A stretch of 64,000 nucleotides of DNA from Cryptomeria japonica. Its lineage: Eukaryota > Streptophyta > Pinopsida > Cupressales > Cupressaceae. Made by a program: the position numbers and the translations under genes. A model generated the notes under the pieces. It saw nothing but the letters and a program-made list of their open reading frames with translations. It was not told where the DNA came from and made no database searches. The stretch covers positions 544,780,370-544,844,369 of the forward strand of contig NC_081412.1 of NCBI RefSeq assembly GCF_030272615.1, read 5' to 3'. Below are positions 1 to 10,671 of the stretch, one piece after another (within the stretch, counting starts at the first letter, position 1; each line of letters opens with the position of its first letter).

Positions 1-634
1 TTGGGGTCTTGCTTCCCTCAACTTTTCATCATTCTATCCCTAGTATGTCTTTCTCTTGTATAACTTCTCTACTTTACCACAAGTATGAGTATAATTTCAT
101 AGTCCTACCAATGTAGGGGCTAAAATTAGAGTTGTAAATTGTATCCCTCTATAATTTCACACTCTATTTGGAACTTAATTTTGTGCTCTTTCTCGTAAAT
201 CATTTTAAACCTATTTGTGCCCTATTATATCATATAATTTATTTTTTAAACCCATAATTTAATTTTTGATCAAATATTAATTTTGAGACTAGGTCTTATT
301 TTTTGGATCCTAACAAATCATTGCCTCTTATTTTGGTACCTTTTTTAGTATACTTTGGGTACCCATGTCTTATTTCCTCCAAAATGGGCCCAAATTTAAA
401 TAATTATGAGCATTGGCCTCTATCATTCATGATCCAATCTCAATATTTGTATTTGATCATTGATTGTAAGCCTACATTAAAAAATAACTTTGTGATCCCT
501 GTATAAAGCACATCTTCTATCATTCATCGGGGCTAAAAAATTCTAAGCATTCTATTGATGTAATGCAAGCACTATAATTCTAAATTATTAGCATATTGAG
601 TAGAAACTACAACTATCAAAATTCAAGTATGATC
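1..634. other. AT-rich sequence, no gene recognised
   Basis: This is AT-rich sequence left of the first retrotransposon. The longest open frame (303-506) has low-complexity composition and no recognisable domain. It ends at the copia target site TGATC (630-634). I see no RNA gene or element ends. Confidence 0.6.
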
Positions 635-997
635 TGTTGATATGTGGCGACTGATCAGCAAAGTACTGTACACTCAGCACGTATCCTTATCAGTTTTTTT
701 TTGTTGATGAAAACCGACATTGTAATAAAACCCTAAAAAGGTCGACTTTGTCTGTTGCCCTAAAAACGCATGTTATAAGCGGCTGGGATGCTTAAGGCAT
801 TGTAATGTTGATGTACTATTTTTGCTGGATAATAAGAAAGATTGGACAGCTATGTATGGTGGATGTAACCCATTCTGGGTGAACCACGTTAAATCTTTGT
901 GTTATCTGTGTCCTATTTTATTCCTTTATCTTTTATATTTAAATCTGCATATAATTGTTAATTCATATTTGCTTCGGATCTGCTTGAAACCCTAACA
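635..997 (+). repeat. 5' LTR of the outer copia element
   Basis: The LTR starts TGTTGATATG and ends CCCTAACA. It matches the split 3' copy at 5115-5271 plus 10467-10671. Length is 363 bp. The primer-binding site follows two bases later. Confidence 0.92.
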
Positions 998-999
998 AT

Positions 1000-1011
1000 T
1001 GGTATCAAAGC
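1000..1011 (+). other. Primer-binding site of the outer copia element
   Basis: TGGTATCAAAGC lies just inside the 5' LTR. It resembles the TGGTATCAGAGC site complementary to the 3' end of initiator methionine tRNA that most plant copia elements use. Confidence 0.85.
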
Positions 1012-3628
1012 GAGGTTTTCTGTAAATTGGCAGGACTTTTAGATTTGAGTGGGAGCAATGGAGAATTCCAAATTCAAGGTCGAAAATTTTAATGGCCAAA
1101 ATTATCAGTTATGGAAAATGCAGATGGAGGATTACCTATATCAAAAGGATTTGTGGCGGCCATTAGAAGGAAAGGCAAAGAAAGCGACCACAATGTCATA
1201 TGAAGAATGGGACATTTTAGATAGAAAGGCACTGGGATCCATTCGATTGTGCCTTGCACCATTTGTAGCTTTCAATATAACAGAAGCGAAAATGGCTATA
1301 GATTTGATGGCGATATTGGCTAAGCTATATGAGAAACCCTCGACTTTGAATAATGTATTTCTTATGAAGCATTTGTTTAATTTGAAAATGAGTGAGGGAG
1401 AATCTGTAGTGGAGCACTTAACTGAATTTAATGCAATTACCAGTCAATTGTCTTTGGTAAAAATTACTTTTGCAGAAGAGGTTAGGGTTCTCTTGATTTT
1501 ATGTTCTTTGCCAAAAAGCTAGAATAGCTTGGTTATGGCTGTAAGTAACTCTGTCTCTGGAAAAAATACTTTGGTATTTGATGATATTGTTGGTGTTATC
1601 CTAAGCAAGGAAATGTGAAGGAAAAGCACAGGTGAGACTCCAACATCATCAAGTAGTGTTTTGAATGTGGAGAATAGAGGAAGATCAAAGGAAAGAGGAA
1701 AAGCCCCTTGGAGTGAGAAGTCACGAGGGAAGTCAAAGAAAGGATGCTCTCAATCTAGAGGAAAGAAAGATTGCTAGTACTACGGAAAGCCTGGTCATCT
1801 AAAGAAAGACTGATGGTCTCAGAAAAACAAAGGAGACAAAAATGAAAATGATAGTAAGGAAGCTAATATTGCAAGTAATACTTTACAAGATGCTTTAATC
1901 TTATGTTTGGACAATGTTAATGATTCCTAGGTAATAGATTCTGGGGCTTCATTTCATGCTACACCCCATAGAAAATATTTTCTAGATTATGTTCAAGGTG
2001 ATTTTGGACAGGTATATTTGGGTGATGATGAGCCCTGTCAAATTGTTGGAAAAGGAAAGATAAAGATCAAGTTGCAGAATGGTAATGACTAGTTTCTGTA
2101 GGAGGTAAGACATGTTCCTAACTTAAGAAGAAATTTAATTTCTGCAAGGCAACTAGGTAGTGAAGGTTGCATAGTTACCTTCTCAGACAGTATCTGGAAG
2201 GTCACTAAAGGATCATTAGTAGTAGCTAAAGGTGCGAAGGTAGGCACATTATATCTATGTACTGGTAACACTTACTCTACCTTAGCTGCTATAGATAAAG
2301 TTACTGCAGGGACAACAACAATAGATGTTGCAAGAATAGATTCGATAATGTGGCACCATAGGCTTGGGAACATGAGTGAGAAAGGGATGAAAATCCTTCA
2401 CTCTAAAAATCTATTCCTGGGACTAAAGAAGATTGATTTAGAGTTCTGTGAAAACTGTGTTTATGGCAAATAGAAAAGAGTCAGATTTCTCAAGGTTGGG
2501 AAAGAGAAGAAGAGTGAGAAGTTAGAGCTTGTGCATTCAGATGTATGGGGACTAGCTCAGGTATCATCTCTTGGTGGCTCTTGTTATTATGTTATTTTAT
2601 TGATGACTCAACCAGAAAACATGGGTATATTTCCTAAAACAAAAATTGGATGTTTTTGAAACTTTTAAGAATTGGAAAGCTTTGGTTGAGAATGAGACAG
2701 GAAAAAGGTTGAAGTGTCTCACATTGGATAATGGAGGTGAGTATTGCAGCAAGGCATTTGAATATTACTGCTCCTTAAATAGGATTAGAAAGTAGAAGAT
2801 AGTTCCAGGAACTCCACAGGAAAATGGTGTGTCAGAGAGAATGAATAGGACTATCATGGAACGCGCAAGGAGCATGAGATTGCATGCTAGATTTCCCTTA
2901 CATTTTTGGGCAGATGCTATACATACTACTTTCTATTTGATAAATAGAGGACCTTCAACCCCTTTGGATGGTGGTATTCCAAAGGAGGCATGGACTGGTA
3001 AAAAGGTAAATTATTCTGTTCTGAAAACCTTTGGTTGTGAAGCTTTTGTCCATGTTGATAAAGAAAATAGAACCAAGCTCGATGCTAAATCTCAAAAATG
3101 TACCTTCATTGGATATGGGATAGATGAATATGGCAATCAGTTATGGAATTTTGAAAATAAGAAATAACTAGAACTAGAGATGTTACATTCAATGAGAAGG
3201 TTATGTATAAAGAACAAATGTAGGAAAAGAAGCATGAATAGGACAAGCAAGAATATGTGGTGTTGGATGAGGTTCCTGAAAATGAAATGCCATAGGTACC
3301 TGATGCTCAGCAACAACAGAATGTCCCACAAACTCCTACAAGTGTTAGATGTTCTACGAGGTCAAGTAGACCCCCTGAAAGATTTTCTCCTTCTTTGTAT
3401 TCTATATTATTAACTGATTTTGGTGAACCACAAGAATATGATGAAACAATGCAGGTTGATGCCAAACAACAGTGGGAGCTAGGCATGAAAGAGGAGATGG
3501 ACTCCTGAATGAAAAATCAGACTTGGGACATAGTCCCTTTACCTGTAGAAGAAAGAGCCTCGCTTAACTAATGGGTTTATCGACTGAAGGAGGAGGAAGG
3601 AGGTCAGAAAAGATATAAGGCCAGACTT

Positions 3629-4765
3629 GTGGTAAAAGGTTTTGCACAGAAAAGGGGTATAGATTATGATGAAATATTTTCTCTAGTTGTAAAAATGACT
3701 TCAATTAGAACTGTACTTAGTGTTATGGCTACAGATGATTTACATCTTGAACAATTAGATGTGAAAACAACTTTTCTCCATGGAGATTTGGAGGAGGAAA
3801 TTTACATGTTGAAACCATGGGGATATGAGGTGAAAGGTAAGGAGAACTTGGTGTGCAGGTTGAAGAAAATTTTGTATGGCCTAAAGCAAGCACCCCGACA
3901 ATGGTATTTAAAATTTGATAGCTTCATGGCTGAACATGGTTATCATAGATGTCATTCTGATCATTGTGTATATTTTAAGAGATTGGATAATGGCAGTTAT
4001 ATTATCTTGTTGCTTTATGTTGATGACATGCTTGTTGCTGGGTCTAACATGGAACACATAAATGATCTTAAATATAAATTAGCCAGGTCATTTGCTATGA
4101 AGGATTTGGGTGCAGCTAAGCAAATTCTGGGTATGAGGATTACACAAGACAGAAAAAATAGAACCTTGAATTTTTCCCAAAGTGAGTATATAAAGGTGTT
4201 GAAAAGATTTAACATGCAGGATGCAAAAGTAGTTAATACACCTCTGGCTAGTCATTTCAAATTGACTAAGGAGATGTGCCCAAAGGCACAGGAAGAGGTA
4301 AATAAAATGTCTAAAATCTTGTATCCATCACCTATTGGCAATTTGATGTATGCAATGGTATGCACAAGGCCAGATATTGCACATGCAATGGGAGTTGTGA
4401 GAAGGGTTATGAGTAATCTGGGTATGGAACATTGGAATGCTGTGAAATGGATCCTTCGATATTTGAAAGGAACCACTACGAAGACATTATGTTTCAAAGG
4501 ATCTAATGCTACTCTGAGTGGATTTGTTGACTCTGATTTGGCAGGTGATATTGATTCACGGAGGAGCACTACAGGGTATGTTTTTACTATAGGGGGAACT
4601 GCAGTTAGTTGGATTTCTATGCTGCAAAAGGTTGTTGCACTTTCAACCGCTGAAGCTGAGTATGTTGCTGCTATAGAAGCTAGCAAGCAGATGATTTGGT
4701 TACAATGTTTTCTGGAGGAATTGGGTCAGACACGGGAGGATTGTCCATTGTATACTGATAGATAG
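3629..4765 (+). mobile_element. RT and RNase H block of the outer copia element (fossil)
   Basis: This is the longest open block of the element, 378 codons. It shows the copia RT core (VKTTFLHGDLEEEIYM, then YVDDMLVAGS) and the start of the RNase H domain (SGFVDSDLAGDIDSRRSTTG, then STAEAEYVA). Further RNase H sequence continues to about 4920. It belongs to a broken element, so no product is expected. Confidence 0.9.
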
Positions 4766-5114
4766 AGTGCCATTCATCTTGCGAAGAACTCTGCTTTTCA
4801 TTCAAGGAAAAAGCACATTCAGCTCAAGTACCACTTCATTCAGACTATTTTGGAGGAGGGTTAGTTATGGCTTGAGAAGATTCACACAAGTGAGAATCCT
4901 ATCGATATGTTCACGAAGGCAATTCCATAGGAGAAGCTGATTTCTTCATCAGTTTTTGTTGGTCTTCTTGATTGATAATTATGGAATGTATACCAGTCGA
5001 GTCTTAGTGTTTTTTTTTTCAGCGAATGTTGTATGTACAGTGGTGTCGTGTATTTTCAGTCTCCAAGTGGGAGATTGTTCGGTGTGGAACTTGATCAGTC
5101 TCCAAGTGGGAGAT

Positions 5115-5271
5115 TGTTGATATGTGGTGACTGATCAACAAAGTACTGTACACTCAGCACGTATCCTTGTCATTTTTTGTTGTTGATGAAAACCAACATT
5201 GTAATAAAACCCTAAAAAGGCCGACTTTATCTATTGCCCTAAAAACGCATGTTATAAGCGGCTGGGATGCT
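5115..5271 (+). repeat. 3' LTR of the outer copia element, left part
   Basis: This is the first 157 bp of the 3' LTR, starting TGTTGATATG after the polypurine tract. It is interrupted after GGGATGCT by the nested element. The right part resumes at 10467 with AAGGCATTG, which is contiguous with this part in the 5' LTR. Confidence 0.92.
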
Positions 5272-5751
5272 TGTTGGTGTAAATAATTATTCATCATGGA
5301 TATTATTACACTTACTTAAGTTTACTTAGGATAATGCATTTCATAGTAGTTTGGATATGAGACACTTGGGTGTTTGTGCCACATTGGGATAGTGTGTGTA
5401 GGAGAAATTCCACCTCTTATGGTGTTGATCTTGTTATTACACTATCATATCCACTTATTGTGGAGTGATAATTCCACCTTCGGTGGGTGATCCACCTCAT
5501 GTGGAATATTATATTATTTCTCCTACCTACCCACACCTATTTCCTACCTACCCTTGTTTCTTATTGAGCCACATGTCATATTTGTATGCTCATACATATC
5601 CCTAGCCTTGCCTATATAAGCAGGCTCATCTACATTGTATGTAACAGTGGTTGATTATTTTCTATTGATGAGAATACAGTTTATTCTTGTCCCATATTAT
5701 GTCTCTATCTTGTACATTTCAATGACTTCTTGATCTTGGCAAAATCCAACA
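5272..5751 (+). repeat. 5' LTR of the nested gag-only element
   Basis: 480 bp, from TGTTGGTGTA to AATCCAACA. It contains a TATA box (TATATAA at 5613-5619), which probably sets the transcription start in the LTR. It is followed directly by the primer-binding site. Confidence 0.96.
5613..5619 (+). promoter_or_regulatory. LTR TATA box
   Basis: TATATAA sits within CCTATATAAGCAGG in the LTR. The same site occurs at 10323-10329 in the 3' LTR. Its position, about 130 bp before the LTR end, fits a plant LTR promoter. Confidence 0.7.
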
Positions 5752-5763
5752 TGGTATCAGAGC
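5752..5763 (+). other. Primer-binding site of the nested element
   Basis: TGGTATCAGAGC starts at the first base after the LTR. It is the canonical complement of the initiator methionine tRNA 3' end used by plant copia elements. Confidence 0.93.
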
Positions 5764-6114
5764 TATTGGAGCTTCATTGATTCGTCTTGAAGAGGCATTA
5801 CTGTGATGTCAAGAGGTAGATCTGAGGAGCATCATCATTTGGAGGCGTCCTAGACCAGATCCGACCTCTCCATTGCGTCCGAAAGGCCATTTCCATGAAT
5901 TTTGGTTATAAAGTTGGCCTATTTTGGTGAGGAAAAAAATTTTCCCCAATTTTTCTATTCGTACGGATTTTTCGAATATTTTATATATATTTTTCAAAAA
6001 AAAAATTTCTGCAATTTGTTTTGAAAAATCAAAAATCAAAAAAATCAAAAAAATTCAAAAAAAATTCGAAAAAAAAAATCAAAAATTGAAAAGGAAAAAA
6101 AAATAAATAAATAA

Positions 6115-6810
6115 ATAGTTTTGGGGGGTCCGCAGACCCCCCCCGTACCACCGTACCTGCAGGTTGCAGGATCCCGCAGAACGTACCTGTCAGATAGCGT
6201 CTCGTCCCCCACGCCGTCCTCGCCGCTGCGCACCGTCCTCGGGCTCCGCTCCCGGCACTGCCTCGCTGACCGCGCCGCCACCGCACGTCCCTCCGCCGGC
6301 GCCGCTCCCCAGCACCTCTGCCCTCGGTTCTCCCAGCACCGCAGTCCGCAGAGCCGCTCCTCCGCGCTTGGCTCCGCCGCCACAAGCGGCTCCTCCCTGC
6401 GCCCGTCCGCAACCTCCTCTCCAGCTGCTCCCGGCGCCGCCCGCGCCACGCCCACCGCTCAGCCCGAGCGCCTCCCGGTCGCCGTTCCGGCTTCCGGCAC
6501 CCACCTGCAGCTGCCTCGTCAGCACAGCCGACACGCGGACACACCAGCTCATCCGCCAGGTGGTTTCCGTACGCTGAGTCAGTACCAGACAGTGCCACAC
6601 AGACACCCGTACAGACACGTCGGACCTTCCGTACAGAGCCACGCGTCAAATCCGTACGGCCACATCAGCAGCCACATCGCCTGCCACATCATATTCCGTA
6701 CAGTACGGACTGTACAGTCAGCTGTCCACGCAGTCTGTCCGTATGGTACAGACGCCCAGTCAGCAGGCAGCAAAGTTTTGGCGACGGTCATACGGCCGTC
6801 AAATTTAACC
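6115..6810 (+). other. GC-rich block in the leader of the nested element
   Basis: About 700 bp of strongly GC-rich sequence interrupts an otherwise AT-rich leader. Frames are open on both strands simply because stop codons are rare in such composition, and I recognise no protein domain in any of them. The 3' half (6555-6800) repeats a CCGTAC motif many times, often as CCGTACAG or CCGTACGG. The block may be a captured host fragment or a structured leader. The sequence alone does not decide this. Confidence 0.7.
6123..6142 (+). other. Perfect GC hairpin at the edge of the GC-rich block
   Basis: GGGGGGTC, a CGCA loop and GACCCCCC form an 8-bp perfect stem at the boundary between the A-rich tract and the GC-rich block. 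It would fold strongly in RNA. A role in packaging, dimerisation or translation is only a guess. Confidence 0.55.
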
Positions 6811-7477
6811 CAGTGAATTGCTGACGTCAGCGCCACATCAGCAGGGTTTGAAAATTTTTTGACCCCCTCTCATTTGCATTTTTGATTTTGCAGTTCAACT
6901 TCAAATAGCGATAACTTGCTCATTTTTGCTCCTTTTTGGGTGCAATTTTTTTTGAAATGGGCTAGAATTTCGTGCTCTCCGTAGTGGTGAAAGAATTTTT
7001 TGATTTTGATGCACGGATTTTTCAGAAAATGCAGTTTTTGGTGACTATCCCTGAGTAATCCCAGTTTTTGCAACTTCAAAGGCTTCGTTTGGGGTCATAC
7101 GACCTCCTTTTTAGGTGTCGTTTTTTTTGAAAGTGCGTATTTTTTTGTCTACTTTCACATGATGCTATCAGATTGATGTCATTGTAAGTAGAAATTGTAC
7201 TTTCAGATCTAGGCCATTTTTGGCTCTCTTGGTACTTGTATATTTGCTTGAATCTCAGTTAGATTCATTGCACTATTGATTGAAGTCTCTTGTATCTCAT
7301 TTGAGAAGTTGTAAAATTTTCATCATAAGCCCACTTTGCCTTGTTTTGCAAGTGGCTCATTGTAATCGCACTAAGTATAAAGTGCCAAAATCATCACTTT
7401 TGGGGGGGTACTTTGATTGATTGAATTTGGGGGGTGTCTCTTGTGCTTTTGTGCTCTTGTGTTCTTTCCTTTTTGCT

Positions 7478-9763
7478 GCTATGGGTTCTTCTAAGTTTCC
7501 TCTCTTAACTCCACATAATTATGCTACTTGGAAAATTGATGCATGGAGTAAACTTATGGAAAAAGGACTCACTCATTACATTGATGGAACTATTGTTGCA
7601 CCAGCTGATCCTAAGGCTGATCCAGTTGGTCACTTAGATTGGCTCACTAAAAATATCATGGCAATTGGTACCTTAAGAAAGTATGTATCAAAGGATCTCA
7701 TTTTCCATATTGAGAAATGTACTCTAATCAAGGATGCTTGGAAAAAGTTTCAAGACTTGTATGGTCAAGTTGATGAGATTAGGGGATATCAAATTGATAG
7801 TGATCTCACCATGTTAGATCCCAAGAACTTTGATACTATACAAGATTATGTCACTAAGGCAAATGAGTTGAGGGCACAACTCAAAGATTGTGGCATTGAT
7901 AAGAAGGATACTCAATTGATATTCAACTTGATAGGGAAGCTTCCACAAGAATATGCAGCATTTGTTTCTAGTTTCCAAACTCATAGAATGACAATGGGTT
8001 CAAGCTACAAAATGCCTACATTTGATGCTTTCAATGAAATGTTGATGATGGAACAAACTAAGTTGATAAGCATGGGCATTCTTAAGACTTCTTCTAAGTC
8101 TCAAGCACTAGTGGCAAATCAAGGAAACAAAGGAAATCAAGGAAAGGACAACTCAAACAAGAAGAAATGGCAATCAAAGCCTAAGGACAAAGCATCATCT
8201 TCTCCACAACAAGGAGATTCATCTTCTTCCAAGAAAGATAATTCACCAAAGAGAGAGAGACCTACTTGTGCTTATTGTAAAAAGATTGGTCATGAGGAGC
8301 ATCGTTGCCATACTAAGAAGATTGATGAGCTCACACATATCATCAAAAAGCATAACATTGATTTGCCTAAAGTCTACAAGAAGGATGATTCATCAACTTC
8401 CACTTCCTCACATTCAAAAGGAAAAGGGCAAGCATTCATGGCTTCTACAAGTGGAAAGACTCACTCTTTTGGAACAAGAAAAGGACAAGCTCTATGTGCT
8501 ACAACAAATCATACTTCAGAGAGATGGCTTCTAGATTCAGGGGCTTCTCATCATATGGCATCTTCACAGTCTATGTTCTCTACATTTGAGCCTTGCACCA
8601 TGTCACAGATTTTGATGGGCAATCATACATACATGGATGTGATTGGGAAAGGATCTATTGACATTGGGGATAACTCCTTCAATGATGTGTTGTGTGTACC
8701 CCACTTGACAAACAATCTCCTTTCTATCTATCAAATCACACATGGCGCAACTAAGAGAGTTGTGGAGTTCACACCTGACTCAGTTTTTATTAGAGACATG
8801 GAGACTAGAGCTATCATTGCGACTGGGGTGGTTGATCATGCATCTCGGTTATACTCCTTTTCAGATTTTGTTGATGATGATGATTTCACATTTGATGATT
8901 CTACACATTATGATCACACTTATTGTGATGATTCAGATTTTGAGGAGAACTTTGGACACTTGAATTTGGGGATTCTCACATGTAACCCCATTCTTGAGTC
9001 TTGTACTTCATCTTCTCATATTGATATCACATCACCTATTGCACCTGATGATGCAGATAGTGCGACAGTTTTGCCTTCATGTGATTCAGTGCAGCAGGAT
9101 ATACATTGTCTTCCAGCTTCAGATTCATGGGATGATTACATGACAGATATTGTAGGTTTGTTTGTGGAATCCTACATTGCAGATTTGGGAGACATCATTG
9201 ATGACATACATCTTCTCTTTGATGAAGATGATCCTTCTTCGATTGTTGCGAGCGCACACTCTGACCCTCTTGTTCATTCTCTACATGATCATTCTTTCGA
9301 GGTTGACATGATTGTGGATACTTATGTACAGCAGTTGGAGGAGGTCTCTTTATGCTTTGAGGAGACACATGAGTCTTTGGACATTGTTCTACATCCATCT
9401 TCACTAGATCTTGGAGTGCCTTTTTCAGCAGTATGGCACAGTTTACCATCTTTGGAAGGGGTATCTTTTAGCATCGACATGAGGACACTTGAGCAGTTTT
9501 TAGAGATTCCCTTCATCATGAGTTTTCTTCATACATCTTCCCTTCATGATTGGGGAGACTTCATGGATACACCTTTGGTTTTGTTTCTTCCTAAGGGGAG
9601 GAATGTTGTTCGACGTTCGTGGAGCAGTTTCTTCATACATCGAGCTTCTATCATTGGTGCAGATTCTTCATTGAGGGATGATCACAGTTTGACTTCTCTT
9701 CTTCTCTCATATGGGGGGGACTATTTCCTCACATGGGGTCTTGTTCCTCACATTCTTCTTTGA
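7478..9763 (+). CDS. Gag-protease polyprotein of the nested copia-type element
   Basis: The open frame runs from 7421. The Met at 7478 (MGSSKFPLL) fits copia gag N termini better, giving 761 residues. Counted from 7421: residues about 20-240 are the gag core; about 225-280 a Lys/Ser-rich linker; about 281-295 a CCHC zinc knuckle (CAYCKKIGHEEHRC) that binds nucleic acid; about 370 the protease active-site motif LDSGASHH. Then comes a GAG-pre-integrase-like stretch (VLCVPHLTNNLLSI). The last roughly 290 residues are acidic at first (DDDDF near residue 488) and then hydrophobic, and match nothing I know. No integrase or RT follows; the stop is about 200 bp before the polypurine tract. Gag would form particles and protease would mature them, with polymerase supplied in trans (inferred). 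Confidence 0.88.
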   Translation, partial: AMGSSKFPLLTPHNYATWKIDAWSKLMEKGLTHYIDGTIVAPADPKADPVGHLDWLTKNIMAIGTLRKYVSKDLIFHIEKCTLIKDAWKKFQDLYGQVDEIRGYQIDSDLTMLDPKNFDTIQDYVTKANELRAQLKDCGIDKKDTQLIFNLIGKLPQEYAAFVSSFQTHRMTMGSSYKMPTFDAFNEMLMMEQTKLISMGILKTSSKSQALVANQGNKGNQGKDNSNKKKWQSKPKDKASSSPQQGDSSSSKKDNSPKRERPTCAYCKKIGHEEHRCHTKKIDELTHIIKKHNIDLPKVYKKDDSSTSTSSHSKGKGQAFMASTSGKTHSFGTRKGQALCATTNHTSERWLLDSGASHHMASSQSMFSTFEPCTMSQILMGNHTYMDVIGKGSIDIGDNSFNDVLCVPHLTNNLLSIYQITHGATKRVVEFTPDSVFIRDMETRAIIATGVVDHASRLYSFSDFVDDDDFTFDDSTHYDHTYCDDSDFEENFGHLNLGILTCNPILESCTSSSHIDITSPIAPDDADSATVLPSCDSVQQDIHCLPASDSWDDYMTDIVGLFVESYIADLGDIIDDIHLLFDEDDPSSIVASAHSDPLVHSLHDHSFEVDMIVDTYVQQLEEVSLCFEETHESLDIVLHPSSLDLGVPFSAVWHSLPSLEGVSFSIDMRTLEQFLEIPFIMSFLHTSSLHDWGDFMDTPLVLFLPKGRNVVRRSWSSFFIHRASIIGADSSLRDDHSLTSLLLSYGGDYFLTWGLVPHILL

Positions 9764-9981
9764 GAGTTCTCTTGTATAGCTTTCATCTCTTTTTTTGGGG
9801 GAGGGTTTTTTCCCATTGGGTTTTTCTCTCTTTCCCCACTTTGTGAGAGATTTCATTGGTTTGCATGCATTTGCATTTGTGCATGGGTACCTAACATGGC
9901 CTCAAAGCCGGGACCCATCTTGCATTGCTTAGTTGCATTGTAGACTTAAGTGCATTCCCCTAAGTTGCACTTAAGGGGGGG

Positions 9982-10461
9982 TGTTGGTGTAAATAATTAT
10001 TCATCATGGATATTATTACACTTACTTAAGTTTACTTAGGATAATGCATTTCATAGTAGTTTGGATATGAGACACTTGGGTGTTTGTGCCACATTGGGAT
10101 AGTGTGTGTAGGAGAAATTCCACCTCTTATGGTGTTGATCTTGTTATTACACTATCATATCCACTTATTGTGGAGTGATAATTCCACCTTCGGTGGGTGA
10201 TCCACCTCATGTGGAATATTATATTATTTCTCCTACCTACCCACACCTATTTCCTACCTACCCTTGTTTCTTATTGAGCCACATGTCATATTTGTGTGCT
10301 CATACATATCCCTAGCCTTGCCTATATAAGCAGGCTCATCTACATTGTATGTAACAGTGGTTGATTATTTTCTATTGATGAGAATACAGTTTATTCTTGT
10401 CCCATATTATGTCTCTATCTTGTACATTTCAATGACTTCTTGATCTTGGCAAAATCCAACA
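9982..10461 (+). repeat. 3' LTR of the nested gag-only element
   Basis: 480 bp, matching 5272-5751 at all but one position that I can find. It is preceded by polypurine tract TTAAGGGGGGG (9971-9981) and followed by the target duplication ATGCT. Confidence 0.96.
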
Positions 10462-10466
10462 ATGCT

Positions 10467-10671
10467 TAAGGCATTGTAATGTTTATGAACTATTTTTTTT
10501 GGATAATAAGAAAGATTGGATGGCTATGTATGGTGGACATAACCCATTCTGGGTGAACCATGTTAAATCTTTGTGTTATCTGTGTCCTATTTTATTCCTT
10601 TATCTTTTATATTTAAATCTGCATATAATTGTTAGTTCATATTTGCTTCATATCTGCTTGAAACCCTAACA
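10467..10671 (+). repeat. 3' LTR of the outer copia element, right part
   Basis: This continues the split 3' LTR and matches 5' LTR positions from AAGGCATTG to CCCTAACA. The target duplication TGATC follows at 10672. Confidence 0.92.

Larger units (their letters stand above)
5272..10461 (+). mobile_element. Young gag-protease-only copia-type element nested in an older copia LTR
   Basis: The element is 5190 bp, bounded by a perfect target duplication ATGCT (5267-5271 and 10462-10466). Both LTRs are 480 bp and I find one difference between them (near 5590 versus 10296). Order of parts: LTR, PBS TGGTATCAGAGC, a long leader of about 1.7 kb with a GC-rich block, one open reading frame of gag plus protease plus an unusual tail, polypurine tract TTAAGGGGGGG (9971-9981), LTR. 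It looks whole for a non-autonomous gag-only member. I see no integrase or RT, so it would need an autonomous partner. The near-identical LTRs make it the youngest datable insertion here. TR-GAG elements described in plants are the nearest known class by architecture. Confidence 0.94.
635..10671 (+). mobile_element. Ty1/copia LTR retrotransposon (Tork/TNT1-like), broken, host of a nested element
   Basis: This plus-strand element is bounded by a perfect 5-bp target duplication TGATC (630-634 and 10672-10676). It has a 363-bp 5' LTR, a primer-binding site TGGTATCAAAGC at 1000-1011, and a polypurine tract ending at 5114 that is also present in a second copy at about 5066-5078. Recognisable parts in copia order are gag (about 1058-1620), protease with a DSGA motif (about 1940-2270), integrase (about 2340-2930), and reverse transcriptase with RNase H (about 3500-4920). 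The RT keeps YVDDM at about 4018. Without the nested insertion the element is about 4.8 kb. The coding region is broken in several places. LTR halves differ at roughly 20 of 360 positions by eye, so it is clearly older than the element inside it. The lineage call rests on the gag and pol resemblance to Tork/TNT1 elements. Confidence 0.93.

Noticed and set aside
303-506. A 67-codon frame at the left edge.
   Set aside because: No domain, AT-driven composition, no context supporting a gene.
6029-6816. Long overlapping open frames on both strands in the GC-rich block.
   Set aside because: They are open because stops are rare in GC-rich DNA. None has a recognisable domain, and frames on opposite strands overlap completely.
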